This document shows positions 17,748 to 26,182 of a stretch of 64,000 nt of DNA, one piece after another. This DNA is from Candidatus Bilamarchaeum dharawalense. GTDB lineage: Archaea > Micrarchaeota > Micrarchaeia > Anstonellales > Bilamarchaeaceae. Position 1 is the first letter of the stretch, and the number at the start of each line of letters is the position of its first letter. A model generated the notes under the pieces. It made no database searches and was not told the DNA's origin. It saw only the letters and a list, made by a program, of their open reading frames with translations. The stretch spans positions 275,680 to 339,679 of the forward strand of contig CABMJJ010000009.1 in NCBI GenBank assembly GCA_902386555.1, written 5' to 3'. A program made the position numbers and the translations under genes.

Positions 17748-18884
17748 TTAGCTGGCTGCCCGGAAAGCGGGTCGCTTTATAGGAAGTATAGTCTCGCCAG
17801 AATTTCGATGTGGTTTAATCCTTCTGCAATCTTCAGCAAATGCTTCTCGTGCTCTCTTGCAAACATTGTCACAAATCCAGCCAGGTTCTTTTTCTCTTCC
17901 AGAATTAAGCCAGGCTTTTTCTTCGCGGACCATGTGTTCAAGCATAAGACGGAGGTTGGATACAATTTCACCAAAGCTATGGCCATATACATTTCCTTCA
18001 AAAAAATCAGGATTGGTAAAAGTCGTAGAGCCACAAAAAGTTAGATTACCCGTAGGTGTTAAACGAAGCTTAACACGGGATAAATCAGACAGGCCTTTTT
18101 CAGATTTTTTAAATGCTTGATAGACTTCGGGTTTTACAAGAGTATGATCAGATAAAAAGCTTGGAAGATCACAAGCTCGGCCAGTTGGTCTGAGTGATTT
18201 ATTAACAATTTCAACATCAAGAAACGGTTTTGTAAGAATCCTTGGACTACCATCAGGATTGTGACGTCTTCCCTCTTCAAAAACAGCAAAATGGTCTCTG
18301 ATCCAGAGCCAGAGGGGAGTTTGAAAAAGTTCTGGTTGAGTAAGATGAAGGAAGTCGGCACGAAGTAGCGGATCCGAAGGTAGATGCTCTTCAGGAAAGC
18401 AAAGTAGTTTTAGAGCTAATTTATCAGGAAGCATACCTCCAAATGTAAGCAGGGCTTGTCTGATTCTATCATCATGACCAATACAGCCATAGGGATGGTG
18501 AGTAACCTCAAGATGGACCTGTCGCCCCATTAGTCTAATTTCTTCTACTGCATCTGCAAATCTTTCAAAATCCAGATGGGGATTCAGACCGCCACTAAGA
18601 AGATTTATACGGCCTACAAATTGAGCAAGCGCAAGCATGAATCCAGGTAAATCGCTGTGATAGGTAGGATCTCCACCACCCAACAAATTCAGAACTTTCC
18701 TTCTATTTAACGGATTTGATTGGGTATGGGGAACAAACAAACCAGATTGGAATAGCTGGACAACATCTTCAGTTGGTAATTCTTCACCCTTATGTTTGCT
18801 GTTCTCTGCACAATGACGACAACCATTACAACAGCTAGAAGTTGGATCAATCTGATGGATGGTAAGGGATTTTGGTTCGTCCAT
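17748..18884 (-). CDS. Radical-SAM-like protein
   Basis: 378 aa. Near the N-terminus SSCCNGCRHCAEN gives CxxxCxxC (C18, C22, C25), the usual 4Fe-4S site of radical SAM enzymes. LNLLGGGDPTYH resembles the GGE motif that binds the SAM amino group. A C-terminal CDNVCKRAREAFAEDC could hold an auxiliary cluster, as in SPASM-type members. The spacing is normal for the family, but the region between the motifs has no close family I can name. A TATA box (TCATATTTATATAC) sits ~28 nt before the ATG. Its place upstream of the HTH-10 gene suggests it belongs to the Cys-rich locus; the target, perhaps a peptide or a small molecule, is unknown. Confidence 0.72.
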   Translation of the reverse strand: MDEPKSLTIHQIDPTSSCCNGCRHCAENSKHKGEELPTEDVVQLFQSGLFVPHTQSNPLNRRKVLNLLGGGDPTYHSDLPGFMLALAQFVGRINLLSGGLNPHLDFERFADAVEEIRLMGRQVHLEVTHHPYGCIGHDDRIRQALLTFGGMLPDKLALKLLCFPEEHLPSDPLLRADFLHLTQPELFQTPLWLWIRDHFAVFEEGRRHNPDGSPRILTKPFLDVEIVNKSLRPTGRACDLPSFLSDHTLVKPEVYQAFKKSEKGLSDLSRVKLRLTPTGNLTFCGSTTFTNPDFFEGNVYGHSFGEIVSNLRLMLEHMVREEKAWLNSGREKEPGWICDNVCKRAREAFAEDCRRIKPHRNSGETILPIKRPAFRAAS

Positions 18885-18959
18885 TTTATTTATTGTGTGT
18901 GGAAAAGTATATAAATATGATCTTATATCAGAGAGAAAAAGAAATTTAAACTTTGAGCA

Positions 18960-19048
18960 CTATTTAACATTTGTTAAATAGCAGCTTTTTTCTAAAAAAG
19001 CTGCGCAAATGGTTTGTTGAAAATTTCGCTTGCGAAATTTTGGCAAAC
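18960..19048. repeat. Three consecutive perfect hairpins between the radical-SAM gene and ino1
   Basis: Three inverted repeats lie end to end. CTATTTAACA/TGTTAAATAG has a TT loop (18960-18981). GCAGCTTTTTT/AAAAAAGCTGC has a CT loop (18981-19004). AAAATTTCGC/GCGAAATTTT has a TT loop (19020-19041), enclosed by GTTTG...CAAAC (19012-19048). The third resembles the palindrome at 47572-47610 in reverse orientation. They fill the ino1 upstream region and leave no clear TATA box close to its ATG. Confidence 0.65.
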
Positions 19049-19065
19049 TTCGGAAAGTGATTTTT

Positions 19066-20166
19066 ATGGGGAAAATTAGATGTGCTGTTGTTGGAGTGGG
19101 AAACTGTTTTGCTGGTTTGGTCCAGGGAATTGAATATTACAAGAGACACCCGAACGAGGAGGTAACCGGTGTGATGTATGAAAAAATAGGCGGCTATACT
19201 GTTCATGATATCGAATTTGTTGCTTCATTTGATGTCGCTGAGAATAAGGTTGGAAAAACTCTCGCAAAGGCAGTTTATGAATATCCAAACAAGGTGAGAT
19301 GGACTGATTCGGTTAGTTGCTGTTCTGGTACGGTGAAAGAAAGTCCGATTCTGGATGGGGTAGGAATCTATGTCGAAAACATGATAAAGCCAATAAAACA
19401 AACGAAGACGGTAGAACAGTTGAAAAAAGAGGCTATAGAAGAAATAAAAAAATCAGGAGCCCGGATTATCCTGAATCATCTGCCGGTCGGCTCGCAGAAG
19501 GCAACGGAATTTTGGGCAGATATTGCGCTTGAAACTGGATGTGGAATGGTAAATGCCATGCCTGTCTTCATTGCAAGCGACGTGAAATGGGCACAGAGAT
19601 TTACGAAGAAAAACTTGCCCATTGTCGGGGACGATTATAAGGGAATGATTGGTGCCACCATAGTCCATAGAACCCTAGCAAAATTATGCGATTCTCGAGG
19701 TACAAAAATAGACAAAACATACCAGATTAACGTTGGTGGAAATACAGATTTCATAAATATGCTTGAAAGAGACCGATTACAAAGTAAAAAGATCAGTAAA
19801 ACCGAATCTGTTCAGTCACAGCTTTCAAAAAGGCTGCCCGATGACCAGATTTATGTAGGTCCTTCGGATTTCATACCTTTCTTGGGAAATACCAAACTTA
19901 TGTTCATGCGCATAGAGGGTAGGATGTGGGCTAACATACCCTATAATATGGAGGTTAGACTCGAAGTAGATGACAAAGCTAATTCCAGCGGGGTTTCTGC
20001 TGACGCACTAAGATATGCACAATTTGCATTGGATAAAAAAGTAGGCGGACCGTTAGTAGGGCCAAGCGCCTGGCTTATGAAGCACCCACTGAAACAGTTT
20101 AGTGATTCAAAAGCAAAGGAATTAGCGGAAAAATTTGCCGCGACTGGGATTAACGCAGAAGACTAG
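19066..20166 (+). CDS. ino1: Inositol-1-phosphate synthase
   Basis: Converts glucose-6-phosphate to myo-inositol-1-phosphate with NAD; in archaea this feeds inositol phospholipids and sometimes compatible solutes. The start is the ATG at 19066 (MGKIRCAVVGVGNC), which begins the Rossmann glycine motif directly; the ORF-track TTG at 19030 lies inside a hairpin. Conserved stretches include GNCFAGLVQGIEYY, GGYTVHDIEFVASFDV, MVNAMPVFIAS, VGGNTDFINM and the DPRAIKED-like C-terminal region MKHPLKQFSD. 366 aa is normal for the archaeal/actinobacterial short form. The 3' end overlaps the convergent LAGLIDADG gene by 17 bp. Confidence 0.92.
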   Translation: MGKIRCAVVGVGNCFAGLVQGIEYYKRHPNEEVTGVMYEKIGGYTVHDIEFVASFDVAENKVGKTLAKAVYEYPNKVRWTDSVSCCSGTVKESPILDGVGIYVENMIKPIKQTKTVEQLKKEAIEEIKKSGARIILNHLPVGSQKATEFWADIALETGCGMVNAMPVFIASDVKWAQRFTKKNLPIVGDDYKGMIGATIVHRTLAKLCDSRGTKIDKTYQINVGGNTDFINMLERDRLQSKKISKTESVQSQLSKRLPDDQIYVGPSDFIPFLGNTKLMFMRIEGRMWANIPYNMEVRLEVDDKANSSGVSADALRYAQFALDKKVGGPLVGPSAWLMKHPLKQFSDSKAKELAEKFAATGINAED

Positions 20167-21151
20167 TAGGGTTATGGCAATTTTTGTTAAGTATCTTAGA
20201 AGCTATAAGTAACATAGTCAACGGAATGCGCGATTCCCCACGACGCATATGCTCGAATTGACGTAACGTGTACTTTACTGGGGAATTTTGATTAAGTCGT
20301 AACACGGCTCGATTATCTGTACCAAATTTATTTTTTAGAGACGTAAGGAGGTGTGAACCATAGTTAACACGTCGAACCTGATTAATTCGATTAACTGCTA
20401 GATTAAGACGAAAATTTTTCTTTCGGCTCAAAAATCCTACGTATTTGTAAAAATTTAGAACCGAATTGTTGTTTGTAACAAAAAGCAATAACGTAAACTT
20501 ATCGGTTTTATGATGTCTTATGTGTAGCTTGCCTGCTTTCACACCGAAGTGAAGCAACAGGTTTTTGATTTGTAACATGAACATTACGCCATTGTGAATG
20601 TGATCCTTGCGTTTATTCATGCAATAGTTTAGCTCTATCGCACTCGGACGCCTAGAACGTAGTGAGACACATCCATCAAAATTAAACAAAATCCTGAGAA
20701 ACGCAGCTCGGATTTCAGGAGAACCGGAAACTATCCATTCGGGTATATAGTATTCAGTTTTTGTTTTATCACCACTAGGTACGCCAAGAAGGACAAACGA
20801 TTTTGCTAACATAGAAGACTGGATTAGTGCCTTGTAAGAATGTCTCTTAGAAAAACCAGTTTTTGATAAATACCGAACCACCTTACCTCGTATGCCAAAA
20901 AGACTATAGACTTTATCCAAAAACCACTCACATTCGCTCCTGGAATTTGAATAAAGGAGTAGTTTACTTAGTTTTGGAGCTCCATCTCTCCAAGAAAAAT
21001 CGATATGGCCATCAGTTATCAAAGCCGCAATAACTTCTGCTAGCTCTTTAGATGGAAAAATAGGGAACCAATTCTTGCAAGCAGCTAACTGTTTAGGTTT
21101 ATTATTGTATGCAGACGCAATCTGTTCGAATTTAAGTAACTCACCCCCCAT
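20150..21151 (-). CDS. LAGLIDADG homing-endonuclease-like protein
   Basis: 333 aa. VIAALITDGHIDF (~residues 40-52) and FLRILFNFDGCVS (~165-177) are two LAGLIDADG motifs about 125 residues apart, as in two-domain monomeric homing endonucleases. A C-terminal segment (YTLRQFEHMRRGESRIPLTMLLIASKI) looks like a helix-turn-helix. The gene is free-standing and on the strand opposite ino1 and ligase, so it is not an intein of either. A 9-bp inverted repeat (ATAACAAAA/TTTTGTTAT) covers its start codon. The acidic motif residues (ITDG and NFDG) may allow activity, but cleavage cannot be judged. Confidence 0.78.
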   Translation of the reverse strand: MGGELLKFEQIASAYNNKPKQLAACKNWFPIFPSKELAEVIAALITDGHIDFSWRDGAPKLSKLLLYSNSRSECEWFLDKVYSLFGIRGKVVRYLSKTGFSKRHSYKALIQSSMLAKSFVLLGVPSGDKTKTEYYIPEWIVSGSPEIRAAFLRILFNFDGCVSLRSRRPSAIELNYCMNKRKDHIHNGVMFMLQIKNLLLHFGVKAGKLHIRHHKTDKFTLLLFVTNNNSVLNFYKYVGFLSRKKNFRLNLAVNRINQVRRVNYGSHLLTSLKNKFGTDNRAVLRLNQNSPVKYTLRQFEHMRRGESRIPLTMLLIASKILNKNCHNPTSLLR

Positions 21152-21185
21152 AACAAAAAATCAATTTTGTTATTTATAAACAAAA

Positions 21186-21251
21186 GCAGACCTCATTTCC
21201 GCAGACGATGAAGCACAACGACTAGCATTGGAAGTCGTTAGGGGAAAATGA
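21186..21251 (+). pseudogene. Possible displaced C-terminal gene fragment
   Basis: Reading + strand, ADLISADDEAQRLALEVVRGK ends in TGA and is preceded closely in frame by TAA. Its bases ATTTCCGCAGACGAT resemble ATTAACGCAGAAGAC at the end of ino1 (11 of 15 identical), on the far side of the endonuclease gene. It may be the original ino1 C-terminus displaced by insertion of the endonuclease, with ino1 now ending in a copied or altered tail. A chance open stretch of 21 codons is also possible. Confidence 0.3.
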
Positions 21252-21285
21252 TCTGATTTAAATAACAATTTTACTCATACCAAAC

Positions 21286-23016
21286 ATGCTTCTTTTTTCA
21301 AATGTGGCGTTTTTCTTTAAAGAAATAGAAAAGCGCAGCGGCAGGCTTGAGATGACCGACCAGCTTGCTAATTTGTTCAAACAAACAGATGTCAACGAAA
21401 TCGACAAGCTAGTCTATATCATTCAGGGCATTCTTGCCCCGCCCTATGAAGGCATTGACCTCGGCATGGGAGAAAGATTTGCACTTGCTGCCATAGCCGC
21501 AAGCTCAGGCTATCCATCAAATGAAGTAGAAAAAAATTATAAAAAAAGCGGAGATTTGGGTGACACGGCTGAAGAGCTTCTTGGAAAGAAAAAACAAACT
21601 GCGCTTTCCACAACCGAGATGGAAATCAGTTATTTGTTTGATGCGTTAATGAAAATAGCAAAGTCTTCTGGACCAGGAAGTCAGGATCAAAAAATAAAAA
21701 TACTCACCGAGCTTTTGAATAATTCCAGTGGATTGGAATCGCGATATGTTATTCGCTATGTCACTGGAAGTCTTAGACTGGGTGTAGGGGATCCAACTAT
21801 TCTGGATGCTCTATCAGTTGCTCATGTGGGAGATAAGTCACTTCGCGAGCCATTGGAACGTGCCTATAACACCTGTTCGGATTTGGGATACGTTGCTAAA
21901 GTTTTCTATACCAATCCAAAAAAAATTGAAAGTTTTGTTGTAACTCCGTTCAAACCACTTATGCCTGCTTTGGCAGAAAGAGAAAATGCTCCTGAAGCCA
22001 TAATAGAAAGACTGGGAAAATGCGGAATTGAAATGAAATACGATGGTTTTAGACTCCAGTGTCATAGGAAAGGAGATAGGGTTGAGCTTTATTCAAGAAA
22101 ACTGGAAAAGATGACTAACATGTTTCCAGATGTGGTAGAAGCCATTAGAGAACTTAAGGTGGCTGAGATAATTTTCGAGGGAGAGGCCCTTGCATTTGAT
22201 AGTAAAAAAGGAAGATATTTCCCATTCCAGCAGACCATGCATAGAAGAAGAAAACACGGAATTGAGGATGCGTCTAAAGAATTTCCGCTTAATGTTTTCG
22301 TTTTTGATGTTCTTTATATTGATGGCAGGGATATGACTGAACAGCCCTATGAAAAAAGAAGAGACATAATTGAGAAAACATTCAAAAATAAAATTCTCCA
22401 ACCAAGCCAGATGACCTTAGTAAGTAAGACCAATGAACTTGAAAAAATATTCCAAAATTCCATTTCCCAGGGACTGGAAGGAATAATGGCTAAGGATTTA
22501 ACTGCACCCTATACCGCAGGCAAGAGAAAATTTGCCTGGATCAAACTGAAAAAATCCTATGGAAAATCAGTGGATACCATTGACGCGGTAGTGGTTGGCT
22601 ACTATCTCGGTCAAGGAGCAAGAGCAGAATTTGAATTTGGCGGACTTTTGGTCGCGGTTTATAATCCAGATCGCGGAAAGTTTGAAACTGTAGCCAGGAT
22701 TGGGTCTGGATTTAGCGAAGATGAAATGAGAAATTTGCAGGAAATTCTAAATGATATAAAAACCAAGAAACCGCCAGTTAAGCTGGACTTTAGTGTTGAA
22801 AAACCAGATTTCTGGGTGACTCCCAAATATGTTGTGGAAGTTGCCTTTGATGATATCACCCAATCATCCATGCACACCTGTGGGGCTAAAGATGGAAAGG
22901 GGTATGCACTACGATTCCCAAGGCTAGTTAAATTAAGAGAGGACAAGGGAGTAGAAGAAATTACTACGACTGAAGAAGTTGTGAGGATGTATGAATTACA
23001 GCATTCACGAAAATAG
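21286..23016 (+). CDS. lig: ATP-dependent DNA ligase
   Basis: Seals nicks in DNA during replication and repair. The adenylated Lys is in EMKYDGFR at about residue 250 (motif I; Phe replaces the more usual Glu/Val in KxDGxR). FEGEALAFD is motif III/IIIa, EGIMAKDL is motif IV, and WIKLKKSY is motif V. The ~230-residue N-terminal helical DNA-binding domain (RSGRLEMTDQLANLF; YVIRYVTGSLRLGVGD) is typical of archaeal/eukaryal ligase I. 576 aa is slightly longer than usual for archaea because of the N-terminal MLLFSNVAFFF. A TATA-like GATTTAAATAAC ~26 nt before the ATG supports the start. Confidence 0.95.
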   Translation: MLLFSNVAFFFKEIEKRSGRLEMTDQLANLFKQTDVNEIDKLVYIIQGILAPPYEGIDLGMGERFALAAIAASSGYPSNEVEKNYKKSGDLGDTAEELLGKKKQTALSTTEMEISYLFDALMKIAKSSGPGSQDQKIKILTELLNNSSGLESRYVIRYVTGSLRLGVGDPTILDALSVAHVGDKSLREPLERAYNTCSDLGYVAKVFYTNPKKIESFVVTPFKPLMPALAERENAPEAIIERLGKCGIEMKYDGFRLQCHRKGDRVELYSRKLEKMTNMFPDVVEAIRELKVAEIIFEGEALAFDSKKGRYFPFQQTMHRRRKHGIEDASKEFPLNVFVFDVLYIDGRDMTEQPYEKRRDIIEKTFKNKILQPSQMTLVSKTNELEKIFQNSISQGLEGIMAKDLTAPYTAGKRKFAWIKLKKSYGKSVDTIDAVVVGYYLGQGARAEFEFGGLLVAVYNPDRGKFETVARIGSGFSEDEMRNLQEILNDIKTKKPPVKLDFSVEKPDFWVTPKYVVEVAFDDITQSSMHTCGAKDGKGYALRFPRLVKLREDKGVEEITTTEEVVRMYELQHSRK

Positions 23017-23046
23017 TGCCTCCAAACACAAATTTTTAATCCTCAC

Positions 23047-24522
23047 ATGATTATGCCTATCATGAAAGTCGAATTAAAAAAAGGGCATTTATCGGATTTC
23101 AAGGGTGGACTTCTTTGTGTTTTTCTCATGCAAAATGATGATCCACCCTGGGATGTTAAACCATTTTTGAAGGATGTGCCAGAGGAAAGATTCGAAGGGA
23201 AGCTTCTCCAAACCTATTCTACAGACACCATGGGCCAGGCAAAATTTGCAAAACTGCTTGTAGTTGGACTTGGTAAAAAAGAAGAATACAAAATTGATTT
23301 TCTAAGAAGGGTAGCTGGAACTGCGGTTAGATATGCTGCAGGCATAAAAGAAAAAGAATTGACAATCTATGTGCCAAGTAAATTTGTTGGGAAACCAGAA
23401 CTAAACAAAATGGCCCAGGCTGTGGTAGAAGGGGCAATACTTGCACAATACAAATTCACTCAATATAAAACCAAAAAAGATGACCTCTTTGTTGTTGAAA
23501 AACTCCATATCCTAAGCAAGGAAGAGATTGGCGAAGGCGTAAAACGCGGGATTATCTATGCCGAAGCCCAGAATTATGCAAGAGAGTTGGATGAACAACC
23601 AGCAAACGTTGCAAGTCCAAAATGGGTGGTGGAGGAAGCAAGAAAACTAGCCAAGAAATATGGTCTGCATATCACTGTTTATGACAAAAATGAAATGAAG
23701 AAAAAAGGGATGAATGCAATTCTTGCGGTTGCCCAGGGCAGTGCCCAGGACCCACATCTTGTGAGAGTAGAATACAACAAAGGAAAACATCCGACCTACT
23801 GTGTAATTGGTAAGGGCGTGGTATTTGACAGCGGCGGCATCAACATCAAGCCATCGCCAGGAATGCACGAAATGAAATATGACAAAACCGGAGCCATGAA
23901 TGTTCTCGGAGTGATGAAGGCAGTAGCAGAACTAAAACTTCCAATTCACGTTGTTGGGTTTATGCCAATGGTTGAAAATATGCCATCCGGCAGCGCTCAG
24001 AGACCAGGGGATATCGTAAAGGCGTATAATGGAAAGACCATTGAGGTGCTCAATACAGACGCAGAAGGAAGGCTTATTTTAGCTGACACACTTACTTTTG
24101 CCACTGAAGAAAAACCAGCTTATATGATCGATATGGCAACGCTTACTGGAGCAATGGTAGTTGCACTTGGAAGGCATGCCATAGGGGTTTTCTCCAATGA
24201 TGACACTCTTGCAAAGACAATCGAGGATGCAGGAACCGATGCTCACGAACGGGTGTGGAGGATGCCTGTTTGGCCTGAGTATACTGAGATGATGAAATCG
24301 GATTTTGCAGATATAAAAAATATTTCAGATACTGGTGAAGCCGGATCCATTACCGCAGCTGCCTTTTTGCAGGAATTTGTAGGGGAAACAAAATGGGCAC
24401 ATTTGGATATAGCTGCTGTAGATATGGTCAAAACCCCCCACCCCTATCTTGACAAGGGAGCAACTGGGATTGGTGTGAGATTGGTTACAGAAACGCTGGT
24501 TAAATTAGCAAAGAAAAAATGA
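23047..24522 (+). CDS. pepA: Leucyl aminopeptidase (M17 family)
   Basis: A two-metal cytosolic exopeptidase. The M17 signature NTDAEGRLILADTL is present. GKGVVFDSGGINIKPSPGM and MKYDKTGAM carry the metal ligands and catalytic Lys, and YMIDMATLTGAMVVALG follows. N-terminal ~160 residues form the usual macro-like domain. The ORF start gives MIMPIMKVELKK; Met6 (23062) is possible since the TATA-like TTTTTAAT is close upstream. 491 aa is normal. Confidence 0.93.
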   Translation: MIMPIMKVELKKGHLSDFKGGLLCVFLMQNDDPPWDVKPFLKDVPEERFEGKLLQTYSTDTMGQAKFAKLLVVGLGKKEEYKIDFLRRVAGTAVRYAAGIKEKELTIYVPSKFVGKPELNKMAQAVVEGAILAQYKFTQYKTKKDDLFVVEKLHILSKEEIGEGVKRGIIYAEAQNYARELDEQPANVASPKWVVEEARKLAKKYGLHITVYDKNEMKKKGMNAILAVAQGSAQDPHLVRVEYNKGKHPTYCVIGKGVVFDSGGINIKPSPGMHEMKYDKTGAMNVLGVMKAVAELKLPIHVVGFMPMVENMPSGSAQRPGDIVKAYNGKTIEVLNTDAEGRLILADTLTFATEEKPAYMIDMATLTGAMVVALGRHAIGVFSNDDTLAKTIEDAGTDAHERVWRMPVWPEYTEMMKSDFADIKNISDTGEAGSITAAAFLQEFVGETKWAHLDIAAVDMVKTPHPYLDKGATGIGVRLVTETLVKLAKKK

Positions 24523-25455
24523 TTAATGGTAGTCCTGGTTGCTTCTCCTAGGCATTTTAGTGTAGAATACCAAGTTTGCAACTCCGGATATGTACAGGAA
24601 ATCAGAGATTACTGCAGCTGACTCCATACCAAGATTAGCCAATACAACGTTAGCAAGTGTAGCTGTAGTGCCTATGCCTGATATTCTGTGCAAGTTTTGG
24701 TTGTTCTTGTGGAAAATCGTCAATGCACTTTCAAGTAAGAGTGGAACTGCTACGAGAACTGAATCCGTAAGAGTAAATAGCAATCCTGCCGCAGTTAGCT
24801 TCAATCCGGTTGCAACCAGCCTTCCGATTTTCTCCCCATGAACTTTTGGGAATGTTTTTTCATCGTATTTTATATCCCTTAGATCGCCGACGAGATTTCT
24901 TGATGCCGTCACAAGACCGATCACAAGACCTATTGCAAGGTGCTTGGGGGTTAATGAAGTGGAATAGAACAGCTGTGAAAAGAAATAGCAGGCGCTCTGC
25001 CCGATTCCTCTTACCAAAAAACTTGCTTGGCTTAGAAAATCACTTGATCCTTCTTTTTTTGAGTATAAAACGCTAGTTAGGTAATGGATTCCGGTCATAA
25101 CCAGAGTTGCTGGATTTATTATGGCACCAACCATACCCACAACCGCAAAAGTAACATCTGCCACTTTCCTGCTTATGCTCGGACGGTTATCGTGTTTGTG
25201 TTCGGATTCCAAAGTCCAATTCAACGCAGCCCACAAACCAAACAGTGAGAGTAGGTTTAATACGTCGGTAGGGGTTGGGTTCAGTGACGCTGACACTGTA
25301 GTTTTTGAGACAACCGTGGTCAGCGGGTAATCGCCAAAAGTAGAGTATGGTCTTGTCATTAGGAAGTAATTTTCTGCTTTCCCTTTTGCGTTTTTCCAGA
25401 AGCCAGTCGGGGGCGATGAGTCGAAATTGCCCTTGGGGGGGTGTAATTGTTTCAT
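24523..25455 (-). CDS. UbiA-like prenyltransferase-family membrane protein
   Basis: About 310 aa with roughly seven to eight hydrophobic segments. SRNLVGDLRDIKYDEKTFPK resembles the second Asp-rich motif of UbiA prenyltransferases. NWTLESEHKHDNRPS, between the first helices, resembles the first motif but with Glu/His replacing Asp residues. The protein may therefore be a diverged family member with altered or lost metal binding. The start is set at ATG 25455, not the TTG at 25461. It follows the deoxyribosyltransferase-like gene at a 2-bp gap and is probably cotranscribed. In archaea UbiA proteins often make lipid or quinone precursors, but no substrate can be assigned. Confidence 0.6.
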   Translation of the reverse strand: MKQLHPPKGNFDSSPPTGFWKNAKGKAENYFLMTRPYSTFGDYPLTTVVSKTTVSASLNPTPTDVLNLLSLFGLWAALNWTLESEHKHDNRPSISRKVADVTFAVVGMVGAIINPATLVMTGIHYLTSVLYSKKEGSSDFLSQASFLVRGIGQSACYFFSQLFYSTSLTPKHLAIGLVIGLVTASRNLVGDLRDIKYDEKTFPKVHGEKIGRLVATGLKLTAAGLLFTLTDSVLVAVPLLLESALTIFHKNNQNLHRISGIGTTATLANVVLANLGMESAAVISDFLYISGVANLVFYTKMPRRSNQDYH

Positions 25456-25457
25456 GG

Positions 25458-26087
25458 TCAACCCCCGGTGATGACTTTTCCCATCTTATCTATACTGTGG
25501 AGCAGGTGTATCTTCATTGGTATCTCCCCAGCATCTACTATGGGAAAAATACCGCAGGTTGGAGGCGATGCGATCGATTCCCGCATAACATCTGCTGCTT
25601 CGGCAGAGGCGAACAACAATGAGATATTCCGCAATAGCATCCAATCTTCTTTATGGTACTCCGCTGCTTCCCTAGTCGGTAGATGAAGAAGGGTCAATTT
25701 CCCTAGTCCTGCTGCCAAACCAATTTCCCAACTGGTATCCTTTCCAAATCCGCCAACAGCAAATACAATATCGGCTATCCGTATTGCCAATTCATCAACT
25801 ATTGCCATTTCCCAGCCAATACTATTGCCTTTTAACACGCCGAACGGATTGTCTCGTTGTGGAAGAAACACTGCAAATCCAGATTCCTCAAGTAGGTCTA
25901 CGATTCTGGAATTGTTTTTTCGCATTTCCTCGTCTTTGTCATTGGTATAACCGTAAATGTGAGCTGCCAGGTAGATTAATGGTTTTTTACCGTCTTTTTC
26001 CCATTTATCCTTCCATGCAGCAAATTTGTTTTTTGCCTCTTGACCTAAAAGGTTTTCCGGGTTTTTGTATCTTAGTGTGGTTGTCAT
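25458..26087 (-). CDS. Nucleoside 2-deoxyribosyltransferase-like protein
   Basis: 209 aa. IYLAAHIYG at the start of the fold, the central ADIVFAVGGFGKDTSWEIGLAAGLGK, and later small hydrophobic strands match the nucleoside 2-deoxyribosyltransferase family, whose catalytic Glu lies in the DxxxxxExG segment (here DTSWEIG). An N-terminal ~35-residue Lys-rich extension precedes the fold. A TATA box ~26 nt before the ATG (TTTAATATATAAG on the minus strand) supports the start. It is divergent from the Lrp-type regulator. The exact base specificity is unknown; relatives also act as nucleoside hydrolases. Confidence 0.65.
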   Translation of the reverse strand: MTTTLRYKNPENLLGQEAKNKFAAWKDKWEKDGKKPLIYLAAHIYGYTNDKDEEMRKNNSRIVDLLEESGFAVFLPQRDNPFGVLKGNSIGWEMAIVDELAIRIADIVFAVGGFGKDTSWEIGLAAGLGKLTLLHLPTREAAEYHKEDWMLLRNISLLFASAEAADVMRESIASPPTCGIFPIVDAGEIPMKIHLLHSIDKMGKVITGG

Positions 26088-26182
26088 AGTTGTTTTGTGG
26101 TTTTACTTATATATTAAATATAACAGACAAAAATTGCACAAAAAAGGATTTTTTTATAAATATTTAGGATTATGAGTAATTT

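Noticed and set aside
20150-21151. LAGLIDADG gene as an intein or group I intron ORF of ino1 or ligase
   Set aside because: It is on the opposite strand and both neighbours are complete, so it is neither an intein nor a sense intron ORF.
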